Assembly (NCBI GenBank): GCA_965206445.1
Contig: CBDBJR010000002.1
Location: forward strand, 2,976,001-3,040,000
Direction of reading: 5' to 3'
Origin: CBDBJR01 sp965206445
GTDB taxonomy: Bacteria; Pseudomonadota; Gammaproteobacteria; Arenicellales; Poriferihabitantaceae
Length of the DNA stretch: 64,000 nucleotides
The translations under genes and the position numbers were made by a program. Position 1 is the stretch's first letter, and each line of letters opens with the position of its first letter. This document shows positions 7,601-17,141 of this stretch, in pieces. The notes under the pieces were generated by a model, which was not told where the DNA came from, made no database searches, and saw only the letters and a list, made by a program, of their open reading frames with translations.

Positions 7601-9991
7601 ATGGCCCAACAACAACCCACCCCCTTCCCCGACACCGCGCATTTCCTTGAAGCGGCAAATGACACCGCCCGCAACTTCCGTGCCGTCTATACCACCTATC
7701 TCGTGATCGCGTCTTATATCCTTGTCACCATCTTATCAACCGACGATGAACTGCTGTTTCGTGCCGGCAATGTGCAAATGCCGATTATCAATACCAGTGT
7801 GTCGGTTGTGTGGTTCTTCAGAATCGCACCGTTGATTCTGCTTCTCCTGCACCTCAACTTACTTATGCAGGCGATGTTTCTTTCAACCAAAGTGCACCGA
7901 TACACCTCGAGGCTCGCCAAGGAAAACATACATACACGCGGTTTATTATTCCCCGCACCGCTGGCGCATTTGCTTGTGGCAGGTGATCAACGACGGGTCG
8001 TACAATGGATTGTGTGGATAGTCGTCTTCATCTCGCTTGTCGTGTTACCGCCGGGCATTTTGATATACACCGAAATTCATTTCCTTACCTATCAAAGCGG
8101 GCTAGACACCTGGCTGCACCGCGCAGCAATATTGCTGGACATCATCCTGCTGTGGTCGATTTGGCCACACATCATAACGCCGCCAGATACAGGTTGGAAA
8201 GAATGGTGGAGGCAATCCCCATGGAAGCGCCGGGCGACTACTACATTTGCATCAGTGGCAACAGGACTTTTTGTTTTCGTTATCGCAGATATTCCAGGCG
8301 GCACAATGGAAAATTTCATACCCGCCAATGCTTTACGTGATTGGCTTGAACCTGGTCTTGGTCGCAGGTATCAACTCGAAGAGCAGATTTTGGTGCAGGA
8401 AGAACCCCCGCCCGAGGTTCTGGCAGCCCATCTCGTCGCGTGCAAATCCCAAAATTCCGATGACCGGACTGATTGTCAAGCCGAGATTAAACTCGGCACC
8501 CCCATCTGGTGCCAATATGCAAAACCACTTCCATTGCAAGGACGCGCTTTCAGGCACGCAAATCTGCAGAAGGCAGTATTGTGTGGCGTAGATTTGAGTG
8601 TTGATGACGACGCAGACCTGAGTGTTGATCTTAGCGACGCAGACCTGAGCATGGCCAGGCTTCACGGCGCAGACCTACGCAATACCAAGCTTCAGGGCGT
8701 AAAACTGCGCGGGATCAAGCTTCAGGGCGCAGACCTGAGTTCCGCCTGGCTTCCGGGCGCAGACCTGCGCGAGGCCGAGCTTCAGGGCGCAGACCTGCGC
8801 GAGGCCAAGCTTCCGGGCGCAGACCTGCGCGAGGCCAAGCTTCAGGGCGCAGACCTGAGTTCCGCCTGGCTTCCGGGCGCAGACCTGCGCGAGGCCGAGC
8901 TTCAGGGCGCAGACCTGCGCGAGGCCGAGCTTCAGGGCGCAGACCTGCGCGAGGCCAAGCTTCAGGGCGCAGACCTGAGTTCCGCCTGGCTTCCGGGCGC
9001 AGACCTGCGCAAGGCCGAGCTTCAGGGCGCAGACCTGAGCGCGGTCGAGCTTCCGGGCGCAGACCTGCGCGATGCCGAGCTTCAGGGCACAAACCTGAGC
9101 AGTGCCTGGCTTCAGGGCGCAGACCTGAGCAAGGCCGATCTTCAGGGCGCAGACCTGCGCTGGGCCAAGCTTCAAGGCGCAGACCTGAGCAGGACCGAGC
9201 TTCAGGGCGCAGACCTGAGCGAGGCTCAGCTTCAGGGCGCAGACCTGAGTTTCGCCGGGCTTCAGGGCGCAGACCTGAGCGAGGCTCAGCTTCAGGGCGC
9301 AGACCTGAGCAAGGCTCAGCTTCAGGGCGCAGACCTGCGCGGGGCTTACCTTGCCGGATCAGATATCTCAAATGCTAATCTCAATCTGGCAGACCTTCGT
9401 GACGTTGACCTTGAAAGCAAACCGGACCAAGAACGATTACAAAACGCGATTGCAATTATTAAAAGTATCACGCAACAGGAGCGTCGAGACCAGGCACTGG
9501 AGTTAGTAAAAAGAGCGGAAACGGAAGAGACCACTATTGCCCCTTATTCCATAAAAGATGCCATTTTCAACAAAGACGGTGCCCTGTATAAGCGATTGCA
9601 AGAGCCCGAAAACCGGGCATTACTGAGAACTCGCCACTTCACACAAACATGGAAAGATGGCTACGATACGAAACTGGCCGCTTATCTTATCAACTCTCCG
9701 TCTTGTGGATACGAAGACAACTATGTCGCTGAGAGAATTATCCGCTCCCGGATACTTTATGCCGAAAACAGAAGATCTATCGTTATATTCGCAACAAATG
9801 GGAGAATTATCCGCTCCCGGATACCTGATGACGAAAACAGAAAACTTACCTCTATATTCGCAAAAAAATTGAATCTTGACTCAAAAGTACCGAGCCTGTT
9901 ATGTCCAGGTGTAGAAAAACCCTTGGACGGATTATCCGAAAGAGAACGTACTAAACTAAAGGTAATATTCGCAGAACCGGCAAATCAGTAA
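7601..9991 (+). CDS. Membrane-anchored pentapeptide-repeat protein 1
   Basis: 796 aa, first of four tandem paralogues, function unknown. Residues 1-230 carry about five hydrophobic segments (near 33-50, 70-93, 135-158, 172-190 and 209-228). Basic loops (KVHRYTSRLAKE, WWRQSPWKRR) suggest a cytoplasmic N-terminus and a periplasmic C-terminal part. Residues of about 230-319 hold a Cys-containing linker (ACKSQNSDDRTDC, WCQYAK). Residues 320-604 are pentapeptide repeats, mostly A(D/N)LRE-AELQG pairs, expected to form a right-handed quadrilateral beta-helix. A conserved C-terminal domain follows (IAIIKSITQQERRDQALELV, then SLLCPGVEKPLDGLSE). The ATG is assigned by agreement of all four copies (MAQ(Q/E)QP); no Shine-Dalgarno sequence is visible. 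Confidence 0.8.
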   Translation: MAQQQPTPFPDTAHFLEAANDTARNFRAVYTTYLVIASYILVTILSTDDELLFRAGNVQMPIINTSVSVVWFFRIAPLILLLLHLNLLMQAMFLSTKVHRYTSRLAKENIHTRGLLFPAPLAHLLVAGDQRRVVQWIVWIVVFISLVVLPPGILIYTEIHFLTYQSGLDTWLHRAAILLDIILLWSIWPHIITPPDTGWKEWWRQSPWKRRATTTFASVATGLFVFVIADIPGGTMENFIPANALRDWLEPGLGRRYQLEEQILVQEEPPPEVLAAHLVACKSQNSDDRTDCQAEIKLGTPIWCQYAKPLPLQGRAFRHANLQKAVLCGVDLSVDDDADLSVDLSDADLSMARLHGADLRNTKLQGVKLRGIKLQGADLSSAWLPGADLREAELQGADLREAKLPGADLREAKLQGADLSSAWLPGADLREAELQGADLREAELQGADLREAKLQGADLSSAWLPGADLRKAELQGADLSAVELPGADLRDAELQGTNLSSAWLQGADLSKADLQGADLRWAKLQGADLSRTELQGADLSEAQLQGADLSFAGLQGADLSEAQLQGADLSKAQLQGADLRGAYLAGSDISNANLNLADLRDVDLESKPDQERLQNAIAIIKSITQQERRDQALELVKRAETEETTIAPYSIKDAIFNKDGALYKRLQEPENRALLRTRHFTQTWKDGYDTKLAAYLINSPSCGYEDNYVAERIIRSRILYAENRRSIVIFATNGRIIRSRIPDDENRKLTSIFAKKLNLDSKVPSLLCPGVEKPLDGLSERERTKLKVIFAEPANQ
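8558..9412 (+). repeat. Pentapeptide array 1 (30-bp DNA repeat)
   Basis: 57 pentapeptides encoded by nearly uniform 30-bp units around CTTCAGGGCGCAGACCTG. Units containing AGTTCCGCCTGGCTTCCGGG recur three times, showing higher-order duplication of blocks. Confidence 0.9.
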
Positions 9992-10177
9992 AGCCTGGCC
10001 GGCACCCATAAGAAACACCGTGGATCACAGTGCAGAATGCCAGCGGCACTTTCGCAATTGTATCATCAGCATCGAAATCACCGACGGATGCCGGGCGGAA
10101 CACAGAAAAGTTGATCCCGGACAGGTAGACTTCCAGTCCAAAGTGCAACAACCAGATGATTGTTTTTACTTCGAAGC

Positions 10178-10278
10178 CGTCATTCCCGCGGAAGCGGGAA
10201 TCCAGTTTTACACGGTACTAACCGACCTCCCGCTTAATATTGTTCGGGACTGGATTCCCGCTTCCGCGGGAATGACGG
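10178..10278. repeat. Inverted-repeat element, unit 1 (inner segment in orientation A)
   Basis: Terminal arms of about 27 bp (CGTCATTCCCGCGGAAGCGG then GAATCCAG, and its inverted copy at 10250-10278) flank a 44-bp inner segment starting TTTTACACGGTACTAACCG. The inner segment runs opposite to that in the elements at 16398 and 19890, although the outer flanks are in the same orientation. Confidence 0.85.
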
Positions 10279-10316
10279 GCTCCGAGGCACTAACCGGGGC
10301 ATCCAAAAGGAGCAAA

Positions 10317-10379
10317 AGGAGCGCGGGTTTTCCAACCCGCGAAATAGAAATAAACACAGGCAGGAATGCCTGTGCTCCT
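10317..10379. repeat. Double-hairpin element, unit 1
   Basis: AGGAGC ... GCTCCTT encloses two hairpins, GCGGGTTTTCCAACCCGC and CACAGGCAGGAATGCCTGTG, so the RNA or single strand could form a three-way junction. It is present in every complete spacer of the array. Confidence 0.75.
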
Positions 10380-10390
10380 TTGAAACCAAC

Positions 10391-10489
10391 ATGAGCCCGC
10401 TCATCCACCACCGGGAAGGCCAGACCGAGATCGGCGACCCCTTCAAAACCGCCAGATTCCGCAATAAACAGAGCAACTCCGCCCCTTAG
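10391..10489 (+). CDS. Conserved 32-codon ORF, unit 1
   Basis: Reads MSPLIHHREGQTEIGDPFKT and continues ARFRNKQSNSAP, stop TAG. An ORF of the same length occurs in all four full spacers. There is no clear ribosome binding site, and differences among copies are almost all amino-acid changing, so translation is doubtful; it may be a gene remnant. Confidence 0.25.
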   Translation: MSPLIHHREGQTEIGDPFKTARFRNKQSNSAP

Positions 10490-10898
10490 ACCGTGTCGTC
10501 GCCAATCCCGTGTGGAACCGGCACCGGTTCACCAAAGCCGACCACAACAACAAACTCAACCCCTCCCCTGCGCAACCCCCGGCAATCGGATAATACCGAG
10601 GCATTGCACTTCAAACTGGCAGTCAGCCCCTCGCCGGACGAGGAAAACCGACCCCCTGCGCCCCGGGTTTACATACCCACCGACACCACCGCCGGCCAGC
10701 CATACCGCCGACCAACGGCACACCGGGGTGTGGCTTTTCAATCCGGCTGTGCGGGTAGCTTGCCAACAACCCGGATACCGCCCCGTCAACCGTCCCCGAA
10801 CAGTAAAAAAGCGCCACCTGAAAAAAGCCGCCCCCCGGCAAAATCAACCGCAATCAGCCCAGGCAACCCCCCACCCAGCAACCGCCCCCGAAAACACC

Positions 10899-10928
10899 TT
10901 GACATAAAACCGCCAAAACAAGCATTAT
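10899..10928 (+). promoter_or_regulatory. Predicted promoter of pentapeptide gene 2
   Basis: TTGACA (10899-10904), 18-bp spacer, CATTAT (10923-10928), identical to the gene 1 promoter. Confidence 0.6.
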
Positions 10929-11022
10929 CCGGCATAAATCATAGCCCGTCTTCCGTTGGTTAGTGGAAGCCCCCACTACACACCCCAATTCTGACCATAA
11001 CCAACTCCCTGATTTAACCCGC

Positions 11023-13164
11023 ATGGCCCAAGAACAACCCACCCCCTTCCCCGACACCGCGCATTTCCTTGAAGCGGCAAATGACACCGCACGCAACTTC
11101 CGTGCCGTCTACGTCGCCTATCTCGTGATCGCGTTCTATATCCTTGTCATCATCTCATCAACCAGCGATGAACTGCTGTTTCGTGCCGGCAATGTGCAAA
11201 TGCCGATTATCAATACCAGTGTGCCGGTTGTGTGGTTCTTCATCGTCGCACCGTGGATTCTGTTTCTCCTGCACCTCAACTTACTTATACAGGCGGTATT
11301 TCTTTCAACCAAAGTGCACCGATACACCTCAAGGCTCGCCAAGGAAAAAATACATACGCGCGGTTTATTATTCCCCGCACCGCTGGCGCATTTACTTGTA
11401 GCAGATACTCAACGACGGGTCGTGCAATGGATTTTGAGGGGAGTCGTCTTCTTCTCGCTTGTCTTGTTACCGCCGGGCATTTTGATATACGCCGAAATAC
11501 ATTTCCTTACCTATCAAAACGAGCCAATCACCTGGCTGCACCGCACAGCGATACTGCTGGACATCACCCTGCTGTGGTGCCTTTGGCCACACATCATAAC
11601 GCCGCCGGATGAAGGTGAGAAAGAATGCTCGAAGCGATCCCCATGGAAGCGCCGGGCAGCTACATTTGCATCAGTAGCAACAGGACTTTTTGTTCTCGTT
11701 ATCGCAGATATTCCAGGCGGCACAATGGAAAATTTCATATCCGCCAATGCTTTACGCGATTGGCTTGAACCTGGTCTTGACCGCAGGTATCAACTCGAAG
11801 AGCAGATTTTGGTGCAGGAAGAACCCTTGCCCGAGGTTCTGGCAACCCATCTCGCCGCGTGCAAATCCCAAAATCCCGATGACCGGGCTGATTGTCAAGC
11901 CGAGATTAAACCTGGCACCCCCACCTGGTGCCAATATGCAAAACCACTTCCATTGCAAGGACGCGCTTTCAGGCACGCAAATCTGCAGAAGGCAGTATTG
12001 TGTGGCGTAGACCTGAGTGCTGATCTTGACGATGCAGGCCTGAGTGTTGATCTTAGCGGTGCAAATCTGGGCATGATCAAGCTTCACGGCGCAGACCTAC
12101 ACAATACCAAGCTTCAAGGCGCAAACCTGAGCGAGGCCAGGCTTCAGGGCACAGACCTGCGCTGGGCCGAGCTTCAGGGCGCAAATCTGAGCAAGGCCGA
12201 GCTTCAGGGCGCAAACCTGCACGGGGCCAAGCTTCAGGGCGCAGACCTGATCGCGGCTGAGCTTCAGGGCGCAGACCTGAGCGAGGCCAGGCTTCAGGGC
12301 GCAGACCTGATCGCGGCTGAGCTTCAGGGCGCAAACCTGAGCAAGGCCAGGCTTCAGGGCGCAAACCTGAGCGAGGCCAGGCTTCAGGGCGCAGACCTGA
12401 GCGAGGCCGAGCTTCAGGGCGCAAACCTGAGCGAGGCCAGGCTTCAGGGCGCAGACCTGATCATGGCCGAGCTTCAAGGCGCAGACCTGAGTTACACCGA
12501 GCTTCAAGGCGCAGACCTGAGCTGGGCTTATCTTGCCGGATCAGATCTCTCAAATGCTAATCTCAATCTGGCAGACCTTCGTGACGTTGACCTTGCAAGC
12601 AAACCGAACCAGAAACAATTAGAAAAAGCGATTACAATCATTAAAAGCATCAAGCAACAGGCGCTTCGAGACCAGGCACTGGAGTTAGTAAAAAGAGCGG
12701 AAACGGAGGAGGCCACTATTTCCCCTTCTTCCATAGAGGATGCCATTTTCAGAGAAGGCAGTGCCCTGTATGGGCGATTGCAAGAGCCCGAAAACCGGGA
12801 ATTGCTGCAAACTGACCACTTCACACAAACAAAGGAAGATGACTACAATACGAAACTGGTTGCTTATCTTATCGACTCCCCGTCTTGTCGAGACGAAGAC
12901 AGCTATGTCGCTGAGGAAATTATCCGTTCCCGGATAATCCGTTCCCGGATAATCCGGGAACGGCTTGTCTTTTTCGAGTTTATCCAGGCATTGACACTTA
13001 AGGACGAAAGCAGAAAACTTGCCGCTATATTTGCAGAAAAATTGAACCTTGACTCAAAAGTACCGAGCCTGTTATGTCAAGGTGTAAAAAAACAGCTGGA
13101 TGGATTATCCGAAGAAGAACGTACTGAACTAAGGGAAATAATCGCAGAATCGGCAAATCAGTAA
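11023..13164 (+). CDS. Membrane-anchored pentapeptide-repeat protein 2
   Basis: 713 aa. The start at 11023 (MAQEQPTPFPDTAHFLEAAN) is chosen by alignment with the other three copies; the frame is open upstream to 10963. The N-terminal five-helix region and Cys linker (CKSQNPDDRADC, WCQYAK) closely match copy 1. The pentapeptide region (about residues 319-524) is the shortest of the four, with 41 units and many ANLSEARLQG pairs. The C-terminal domain contains a short in-frame repeat IIRSRIIRSRIIRERL, from a tandem DNA duplication, that the other copies lack. It ends ELREIIAESANQ. It is likely transcribed from its own promoter at 10899. Confidence 0.8.
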   Translation: MAQEQPTPFPDTAHFLEAANDTARNFRAVYVAYLVIAFYILVIISSTSDELLFRAGNVQMPIINTSVPVVWFFIVAPWILFLLHLNLLIQAVFLSTKVHRYTSRLAKEKIHTRGLLFPAPLAHLLVADTQRRVVQWILRGVVFFSLVLLPPGILIYAEIHFLTYQNEPITWLHRTAILLDITLLWCLWPHIITPPDEGEKECSKRSPWKRRAATFASVATGLFVLVIADIPGGTMENFISANALRDWLEPGLDRRYQLEEQILVQEEPLPEVLATHLAACKSQNPDDRADCQAEIKPGTPTWCQYAKPLPLQGRAFRHANLQKAVLCGVDLSADLDDAGLSVDLSGANLGMIKLHGADLHNTKLQGANLSEARLQGTDLRWAELQGANLSKAELQGANLHGAKLQGADLIAAELQGADLSEARLQGADLIAAELQGANLSKARLQGANLSEARLQGADLSEAELQGANLSEARLQGADLIMAELQGADLSYTELQGADLSWAYLAGSDLSNANLNLADLRDVDLASKPNQKQLEKAITIIKSIKQQALRDQALELVKRAETEEATISPSSIEDAIFREGSALYGRLQEPENRELLQTDHFTQTKEDDYNTKLVAYLIDSPSCRDEDSYVAEEIIRSRIIRSRIIRERLVFFEFIQALTLKDESRKLAAIFAEKLNLDSKVPSLLCQGVKKQLDGLSEEERTELREIIAESANQ
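11977..12594 (+). repeat. Pentapeptide array 2 (30-bp DNA repeat)
   Basis: About 41 pentapeptides in 30-bp units. Dominant decapeptides are ANLSEARLQG, ADLIAAELQG and ADLSEAELQG. The codons for LQG and A(D/N)L are nearly invariant. Confidence 0.9.
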
Positions 13165-13303
13165 AGCCTGGCCGGCACCTATAAGAAACTCCCGGACCAC
13201 AGTGCAGAATGCCGGCGGCACTTTCACAATTGTATCGTCAGCATCGGAATCACCGACGGAGGTCGAAATGACGAGCTCCGGGGCACTAACCGGGGCATCC
13301 AAA

Positions 13304-13367
13304 AGGAGCGCGGGGTTTCCAACCCGCGAAATAGAAATAAACACAGGCAGGAATGCCTGTGCTCCTT
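13304..13367. repeat. Double-hairpin element, unit 2
   Basis: Same AGGAGC-enclosed pair of hairpins as at 10317, with the first loop shortened by one base shift (GCGGGGTTTCCAACCCGC). Confidence 0.75.
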
Positions 13368-13377
13368 TGAAACCAAC

Positions 13378-13476
13378 ATGAACCCGCTCATCCACCACCG
13401 GGAAGGCCAGACCGAGATCGGCGACCCCGTCAAAACCGCCAGATTCCGCAACAAACAGCGCAACGCCGCCCCTTAG
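13378..13476 (+). CDS. Conserved 32-codon ORF, unit 2
   Basis: Begins MNPLIHHREGQTEIGDPVKT and ends RNKQRNAAP. Same position and length as in the other spacers; doubtful translation. Confidence 0.25.
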   Translation: MNPLIHHREGQTEIGDPVKTARFRNKQRNAAP

Positions 13477-13885
13477 ACCGCGTCGTCGCCAATCCCGTGT
13501 GGAACCGGCACCGATTCACCAAAGCCGACTACAACAACAAACTCGACCCTCCCCGGCACAACCCCCGGCAATCGGGCAATACCAAGGCATTGCACTTCAA
13601 ACTGGCAGTCAGCCCCTCGCCGGACGAGGAAAACCGACCCCCTGCGCCCCGGGTTTTCATACCCGCCGACACCACCGCCGGCCAGCCATACCGCCGACCG
13701 ACGGCACGCCGGGGCGTGGCTTTTCAATCTGGCTGTGTAGCTAGCTTGCCAACAACCCGCATACCGCCCCGTCAGCCATCCCCGAACAGTAAAAAAGCAC
13801 CACCTGAAAAAAGCCGCACCCTGGAAAAATCAACCGCAATCAGCCCGAGCAGCCCCCCCACCCAGCAACCACCCCCGAAAAAGCC

Positions 13886-13915
13886 TTGACATAAAAACGC
13901 CGAAACAAGCATTAT
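13886..13915 (+). promoter_or_regulatory. Predicted promoter of pentapeptide gene 3
   Basis: TTGACA (13886-13891), 18-bp spacer, CATTAT (13910-13915). The spacer differs at a few positions from copies 1 and 2; the boxes do not. Confidence 0.6.
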
Positions 13916-14009
13916 CCGACATAAATCATCACGTATCTTACTTTTTGTTAGTGGAGACCCCCAGCATACACCGATTCTGACTATAACTGACTCTATGGTT
14001 TAACTCTCC

Positions 14010-16211
14010 ATGGCACAAGAACAACCCGCCCCCTTCCCCGATACCGCGCATTTCCTTGACGCGGCAAATGACAGCGCCCGTCACTTTCGTGCCGTCTATA
14101 CCACCTATCTCCTGATCGCGTCTTATATCTTTTTCACCATCGTATCAACCGACGATGAACTGTTGTTTCGTAACGGCAATGTGCAAATGCCGATTATCGA
14201 TACCGGTATGTCGATTGCATGGTTCTTCACCCTCGCGCCATGGATTTTGTTTCTCCTGCACTTCAATGTACTTATGCAGGCGATGTTTCTTTCAACCAAA
14301 GTGAACCGATACACCTCGAGGTTCGCCAAGGAAAAAATACATGAGCGTGGTTTATTATTCCCCGCACCGCTGGCGCATTTGCTTTCGGAAGGTGATCGAC
14401 GACGGGGCGTGAAACGGATTTGGAGAATAGTCGTCTTCATCTCGCTTGTCTTGTTACCGCCGATCATTTTGATATACGCCGAAATACATTTCCTTACCTA
14501 TCAAAACGAGCTAATCACCTGGTGGCACCGCATAGTGATATTGCTGGACATCATCATGCAGTGGCGCCTTTGGCCACGCATCATAACGTCGCCGGATACA
14601 AGTTGGAAAGAATGGTGGGGGCAATCCACATGGAAGCGCCGGACAGGATTTGCATCAGTAGCAACAGGAATTTTTGTTTTCGTTATCGCAGATATTCCAG
14701 GCGGCACAATGGAAAATTTTATACCTGCCAATGCTTTACGTGATTGGCTTGAACCTGGTCTTGACCGCAAGTATCAACTCGAAGAGCGGATTTTGGTGCA
14801 GGAAGAACCCTCGCCCGAGATTCTGGCAGCCCATCTCGTCGCGTGCAAATCCCAAAATCCCGATGACCGGACTGATTGTCAAGCCGAGATTAAACCCGGC
14901 ACCCCCATCTGGTGCCAATATGCAAAGCCACTTCCATTGCAAGAACGCGCTTTCAGGCAAGCAAATCTGCAGAAGGCAGTATTGTGTGGCATAGATTTGA
15001 GTGTTGAGCTTAGCTTCAAAGACAAAATGAAACTTGTCAACGCAAGCCTGAGTTTTGATCCTAACGCAAGCCTGAATGTTGATCTTATTGATCTTATTTA
15101 TCTTATCGAAGCAGCCCCGAGTGTTGATCTTAGCGGCGCAGACCTGAGCAAGGCCAAGCTTCACGGCGCAGACCTACGCAATACCAAGCTTCAAGGCACA
15201 GACCTGAGCGAGGCCGAGCTTCAGGGCGCAGACTTGCTCAGGGCCAAGCTTCAGGATACAGACTTGGGCATGGCCAAGCTTCAGGGCGCAGACCTGCGCA
15301 AGGCCGAGCTTCAGGGCGCAGACCTGCGCTGGGCCAAGCTTCAGGGCGCAGACCTGCGCTGGGCCGAGCTTCAGGGCGCAGACCTGCGCGGGGCCAAGCT
15401 TCAGGGCACAGACCTGCGCTGGGCCAAGCTTCAGGGCGCAGACCTGCGCTGGGCCGAGCTTCAGGGCGCAGACCTGCGCGGGGCCAAGCTTCAGGGCGCA
15501 GACCTGCTCGAGGCCAAGCTTCAGGGCGCAGACCTGCGCTGGGCCAAGCTTCAGGGCGCATACCTGCGCGAGGCCGAGCTTCAGGGCGCATACCTGCGCG
15601 AGGCCGAGCTTCAGGGCGCATACCTGCGCTGGGCTTATCTTGCCGGATCAGATCTCTCAAATGCTAATCTCAAGCTGGCAGACCTTCGTGACGTTGACCT
15701 TGAAAGCAAACCGGACCAGGAACAATTACAAAAAGCGATTGCAATCATTAAAAGCATCAAGCAACGGGAGCGTCGAGACCAGGCACTGGAGTTAGTAAAA
15801 AGAGCGGAAACGGAAGAGGCCACTATTGCCCCTTCTTCCATAGAGGATGCCATTTTCAGCGAAGGCAGTGCCCTGTATAAGCAATTGCAAGAGTCCGAAA
15901 ACCGGGAATTACTGAGAACTCGCCACTTCACACAAACATGGGAAGATGGCTACGATACGAAACTGGCCGCTTATCTTATCGACTCCTTGTCTTGTGGAGA
16001 CGAAGACAGCTATGTCGCTGAGGGGATTATCCGTTACCGGATACTTGTGGGCGAAAACAGAAAACTTACCTCTAGATTCGCAGAAAAATTGAACCTTTAC
16101 CCAAAAGTACCGAGCCTGTTATGTCAAGGTGTAGAAAAATCCTTGGACGGATTATCCGAAAAAGACCGTACTACACTAAGGGTATTATTCGTAGAATCGG
16201 CAAATCAGTAA
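14010..16211 (+). CDS. Membrane-anchored pentapeptide-repeat protein 3
   Basis: 733 aa, start MAQEQPAPFPDTAHFLDAAN. Same architecture as its neighbours: five hydrophobic helices, a Cys linker, pentapeptides (about 318-564) and the conserved C-terminal domain. The first part of the repeat region is irregular: a 40-residue insert (SFKDKMKLVNASLSFDPNAS, then NVDLIDLIYLIEA) separates the entry strand from the regular ADLRWAELQG pairs. Tandem ADLRWA(K/E)LQG units give it a Trp-rich face not seen in copies 1 and 4. It has its own promoter at 13886. A two-codon ORF (ATG GTT TAA) lies just upstream of the start. Function unknown. Confidence 0.8.
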   Translation: MAQEQPAPFPDTAHFLDAANDSARHFRAVYTTYLLIASYIFFTIVSTDDELLFRNGNVQMPIIDTGMSIAWFFTLAPWILFLLHFNVLMQAMFLSTKVNRYTSRFAKEKIHERGLLFPAPLAHLLSEGDRRRGVKRIWRIVVFISLVLLPPIILIYAEIHFLTYQNELITWWHRIVILLDIIMQWRLWPRIITSPDTSWKEWWGQSTWKRRTGFASVATGIFVFVIADIPGGTMENFIPANALRDWLEPGLDRKYQLEERILVQEEPSPEILAAHLVACKSQNPDDRTDCQAEIKPGTPIWCQYAKPLPLQERAFRQANLQKAVLCGIDLSVELSFKDKMKLVNASLSFDPNASLNVDLIDLIYLIEAAPSVDLSGADLSKAKLHGADLRNTKLQGTDLSEAELQGADLLRAKLQDTDLGMAKLQGADLRKAELQGADLRWAKLQGADLRWAELQGADLRGAKLQGTDLRWAKLQGADLRWAELQGADLRGAKLQGADLLEAKLQGADLRWAKLQGAYLREAELQGAYLREAELQGAYLRWAYLAGSDLSNANLKLADLRDVDLESKPDQEQLQKAIAIIKSIKQRERRDQALELVKRAETEEATIAPSSIEDAIFSEGSALYKQLQESENRELLRTRHFTQTWEDGYDTKLAAYLIDSLSCGDEDSYVAEGIIRYRILVGENRKLTSRFAEKLNLYPKVPSLLCQGVEKSLDGLSEKDRTTLRVLFVESANQ
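14961..15701 (+). repeat. Pentapeptide array 3 (30-bp DNA repeat)
   Basis: 247 residues, interrupted once near its start by a non-repeat insert. Two identical 90-bp blocks (ADLRWAKLQG-ADLRWAELQG-ADLRGAKLQG) lie back to back around 15331-15510. Confidence 0.9.
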
Positions 16212-16397
16212 AGCCTAGCCGATACCCATAAGAAATGCCCGGATCACAGTTCAGAATGCCGGCGGCACTTTCGCAATTGTATTATCAGCATCGGAATCAC
16301 CGACGGATATCGGGCGAAACACAGGAAAGTTGATCCCGGACAGACTGACTTCCAGTCCAAAGTGCAACAACCAGATGATTCTTTTTGCCTCAAAGCC

Positions 16398-16496
16398 GTC
16401 ATTCCCGCGGAAGCGGGACCCAGTCCCGGGCAATATCAAGCGGCAGGCCGGTTAGTACCGTGTAAAACTGGATTCCCGCTTCCGCGGGAATGACGG
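16398..16496. repeat. Inverted-repeat element, unit 3 (inner segment in orientation B)
   Basis: Arms CGTCATTCCCGCGGAAGCGG and its inverse close the element. The inner segment reads TCCCGGGCAATATCAAGCGG ... GTACCGTGTAAAA, the reverse complement of the unit 1 inner segment with a few substitutions. Confidence 0.85.
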
Positions 16497-16525
16497 GCTC
16501 CGGGGTACTAACCGGGGCATCCAAA

Positions 16526-16589
16526 AGGAGCGCGGGTTTTCCAACCCGCGAAATAGAAATAAACAAAGGCAGGAATGCCTGTGCTCCTT
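16526..16589. repeat. Double-hairpin element, unit 3
   Basis: Same structure as at 10317. The second stem carries a mismatch (CAAAGGCAGGAATGCCTGTG). Confidence 0.75.
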
Positions 16590-16599
16590 TGAAACCAAC

Positions 16600-16698
16600 A
16601 TGAACCCGATCATCCGCCACCGGGAAGGCCAGACCGAGACCGGCGACCCCGTCAAAATCTCCAAATTCCGCAATAAACAGAGCAACGCCGCCCCTTAG
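16600..16698 (+). CDS. Conserved 32-codon ORF, unit 3
   Basis: Begins MNPIIRHREGQTETGDPVKI; the most diverged copy, with five amino-acid changes and no silent change relative to unit 4. Doubtful translation. Confidence 0.2.
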   Translation: MNPIIRHREGQTETGDPVKISKFRNKQSNAAP

Positions 16699-17111
16699 AC
16701 CACGTCGTCGCCAATCCCGTGTGGAACCGGCACCGGTTCACCAAAACCGACTACAACAACGACGAACTCGACCGCTCCCCTGCGCAACTCCCGGCAATCG
16801 GATAATACCAAGGTATTGCACTTCAAACTGGCAGTCAGCCCCTCGCCGGACGAGGAAAACCGACCCCCTGCGCCCCGGGTTTGCATACCCGCCGACACCA
16901 CCCCCGACCAGCCATACCACCAACCAACGGCACACCGGGGTATGGCTTTTCAATCCGGCTGTGTGGGTAGCTTGCCAACAACCCGAATACCGCCCCGTCA
17001 GCCGTCCCCGAACATAAAAAAAGCGCCACCTGAAAAAAGCCGCCCCCTGGCAAAATCAACCGCAATCAGCCCGAGCAACCCCCCACCCAGCAACCGCCCC
17101 CGAAAAAAGCC

Positions 17112-17141
17112 TTGACATAAAAACACCGAAACAAGCATTAT
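17112..17141 (+). promoter_or_regulatory. Predicted promoter of pentapeptide gene 4
   Basis: TTGACA (17112-17117), 18-bp spacer, CATTAT (17136-17141). Confidence 0.6.

Larger units (their letters stand above)
9992..11022. other. Intergenic unit 1 of the pentapeptide array
   Basis: A 1,031-bp spacer. In order it holds a conserved 3' flank, the inverted-repeat element (10178), the double hairpin (10317), the 32-codon ORF (10391), about 400 bp of Pro-rich low-complexity DNA open in several frames, and the promoter (10899). The same order is seen after genes 3 and 4, and after gene 2 without the first element. Confidence 0.7.
13165..14009. other. Intergenic unit 2 (inverted-repeat element missing)
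   Basis: An 845-bp spacer matching unit 1, but the sequence jumps from the CACCGACGGA flank to GAAATGACGAGCTCCGGGGC near 13260. Most of the inverted-repeat element and the 90 bp before it are therefore absent; a GAAATGACG scar of the right arm remains. The double hairpin, the 32-codon ORF and the promoter are present. Confidence 0.7.

Noticed and set aside
8675..9371. Long minus-strand open frames over the pentapeptide repeats (also at 12077-12507, 15238-15660 and 18178-19153)
   Set aside because: They are mirror products of the 30-bp repeat (CALKLG or LRPEAR repeats), with no start signals. The plus strand has the conserved protein family.
10178..10278. Inverted-repeat element as a complete insertion sequence
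   Set aside because: About 100 bp with no transposase. It could at most be a non-autonomous (MITE-like) or invertible element.
10493..10963. Pro-rich open frames in the array spacers as genes
   Set aside because: Low-complexity sequence open in several frames at once, not conserved in any one frame among the spacers.
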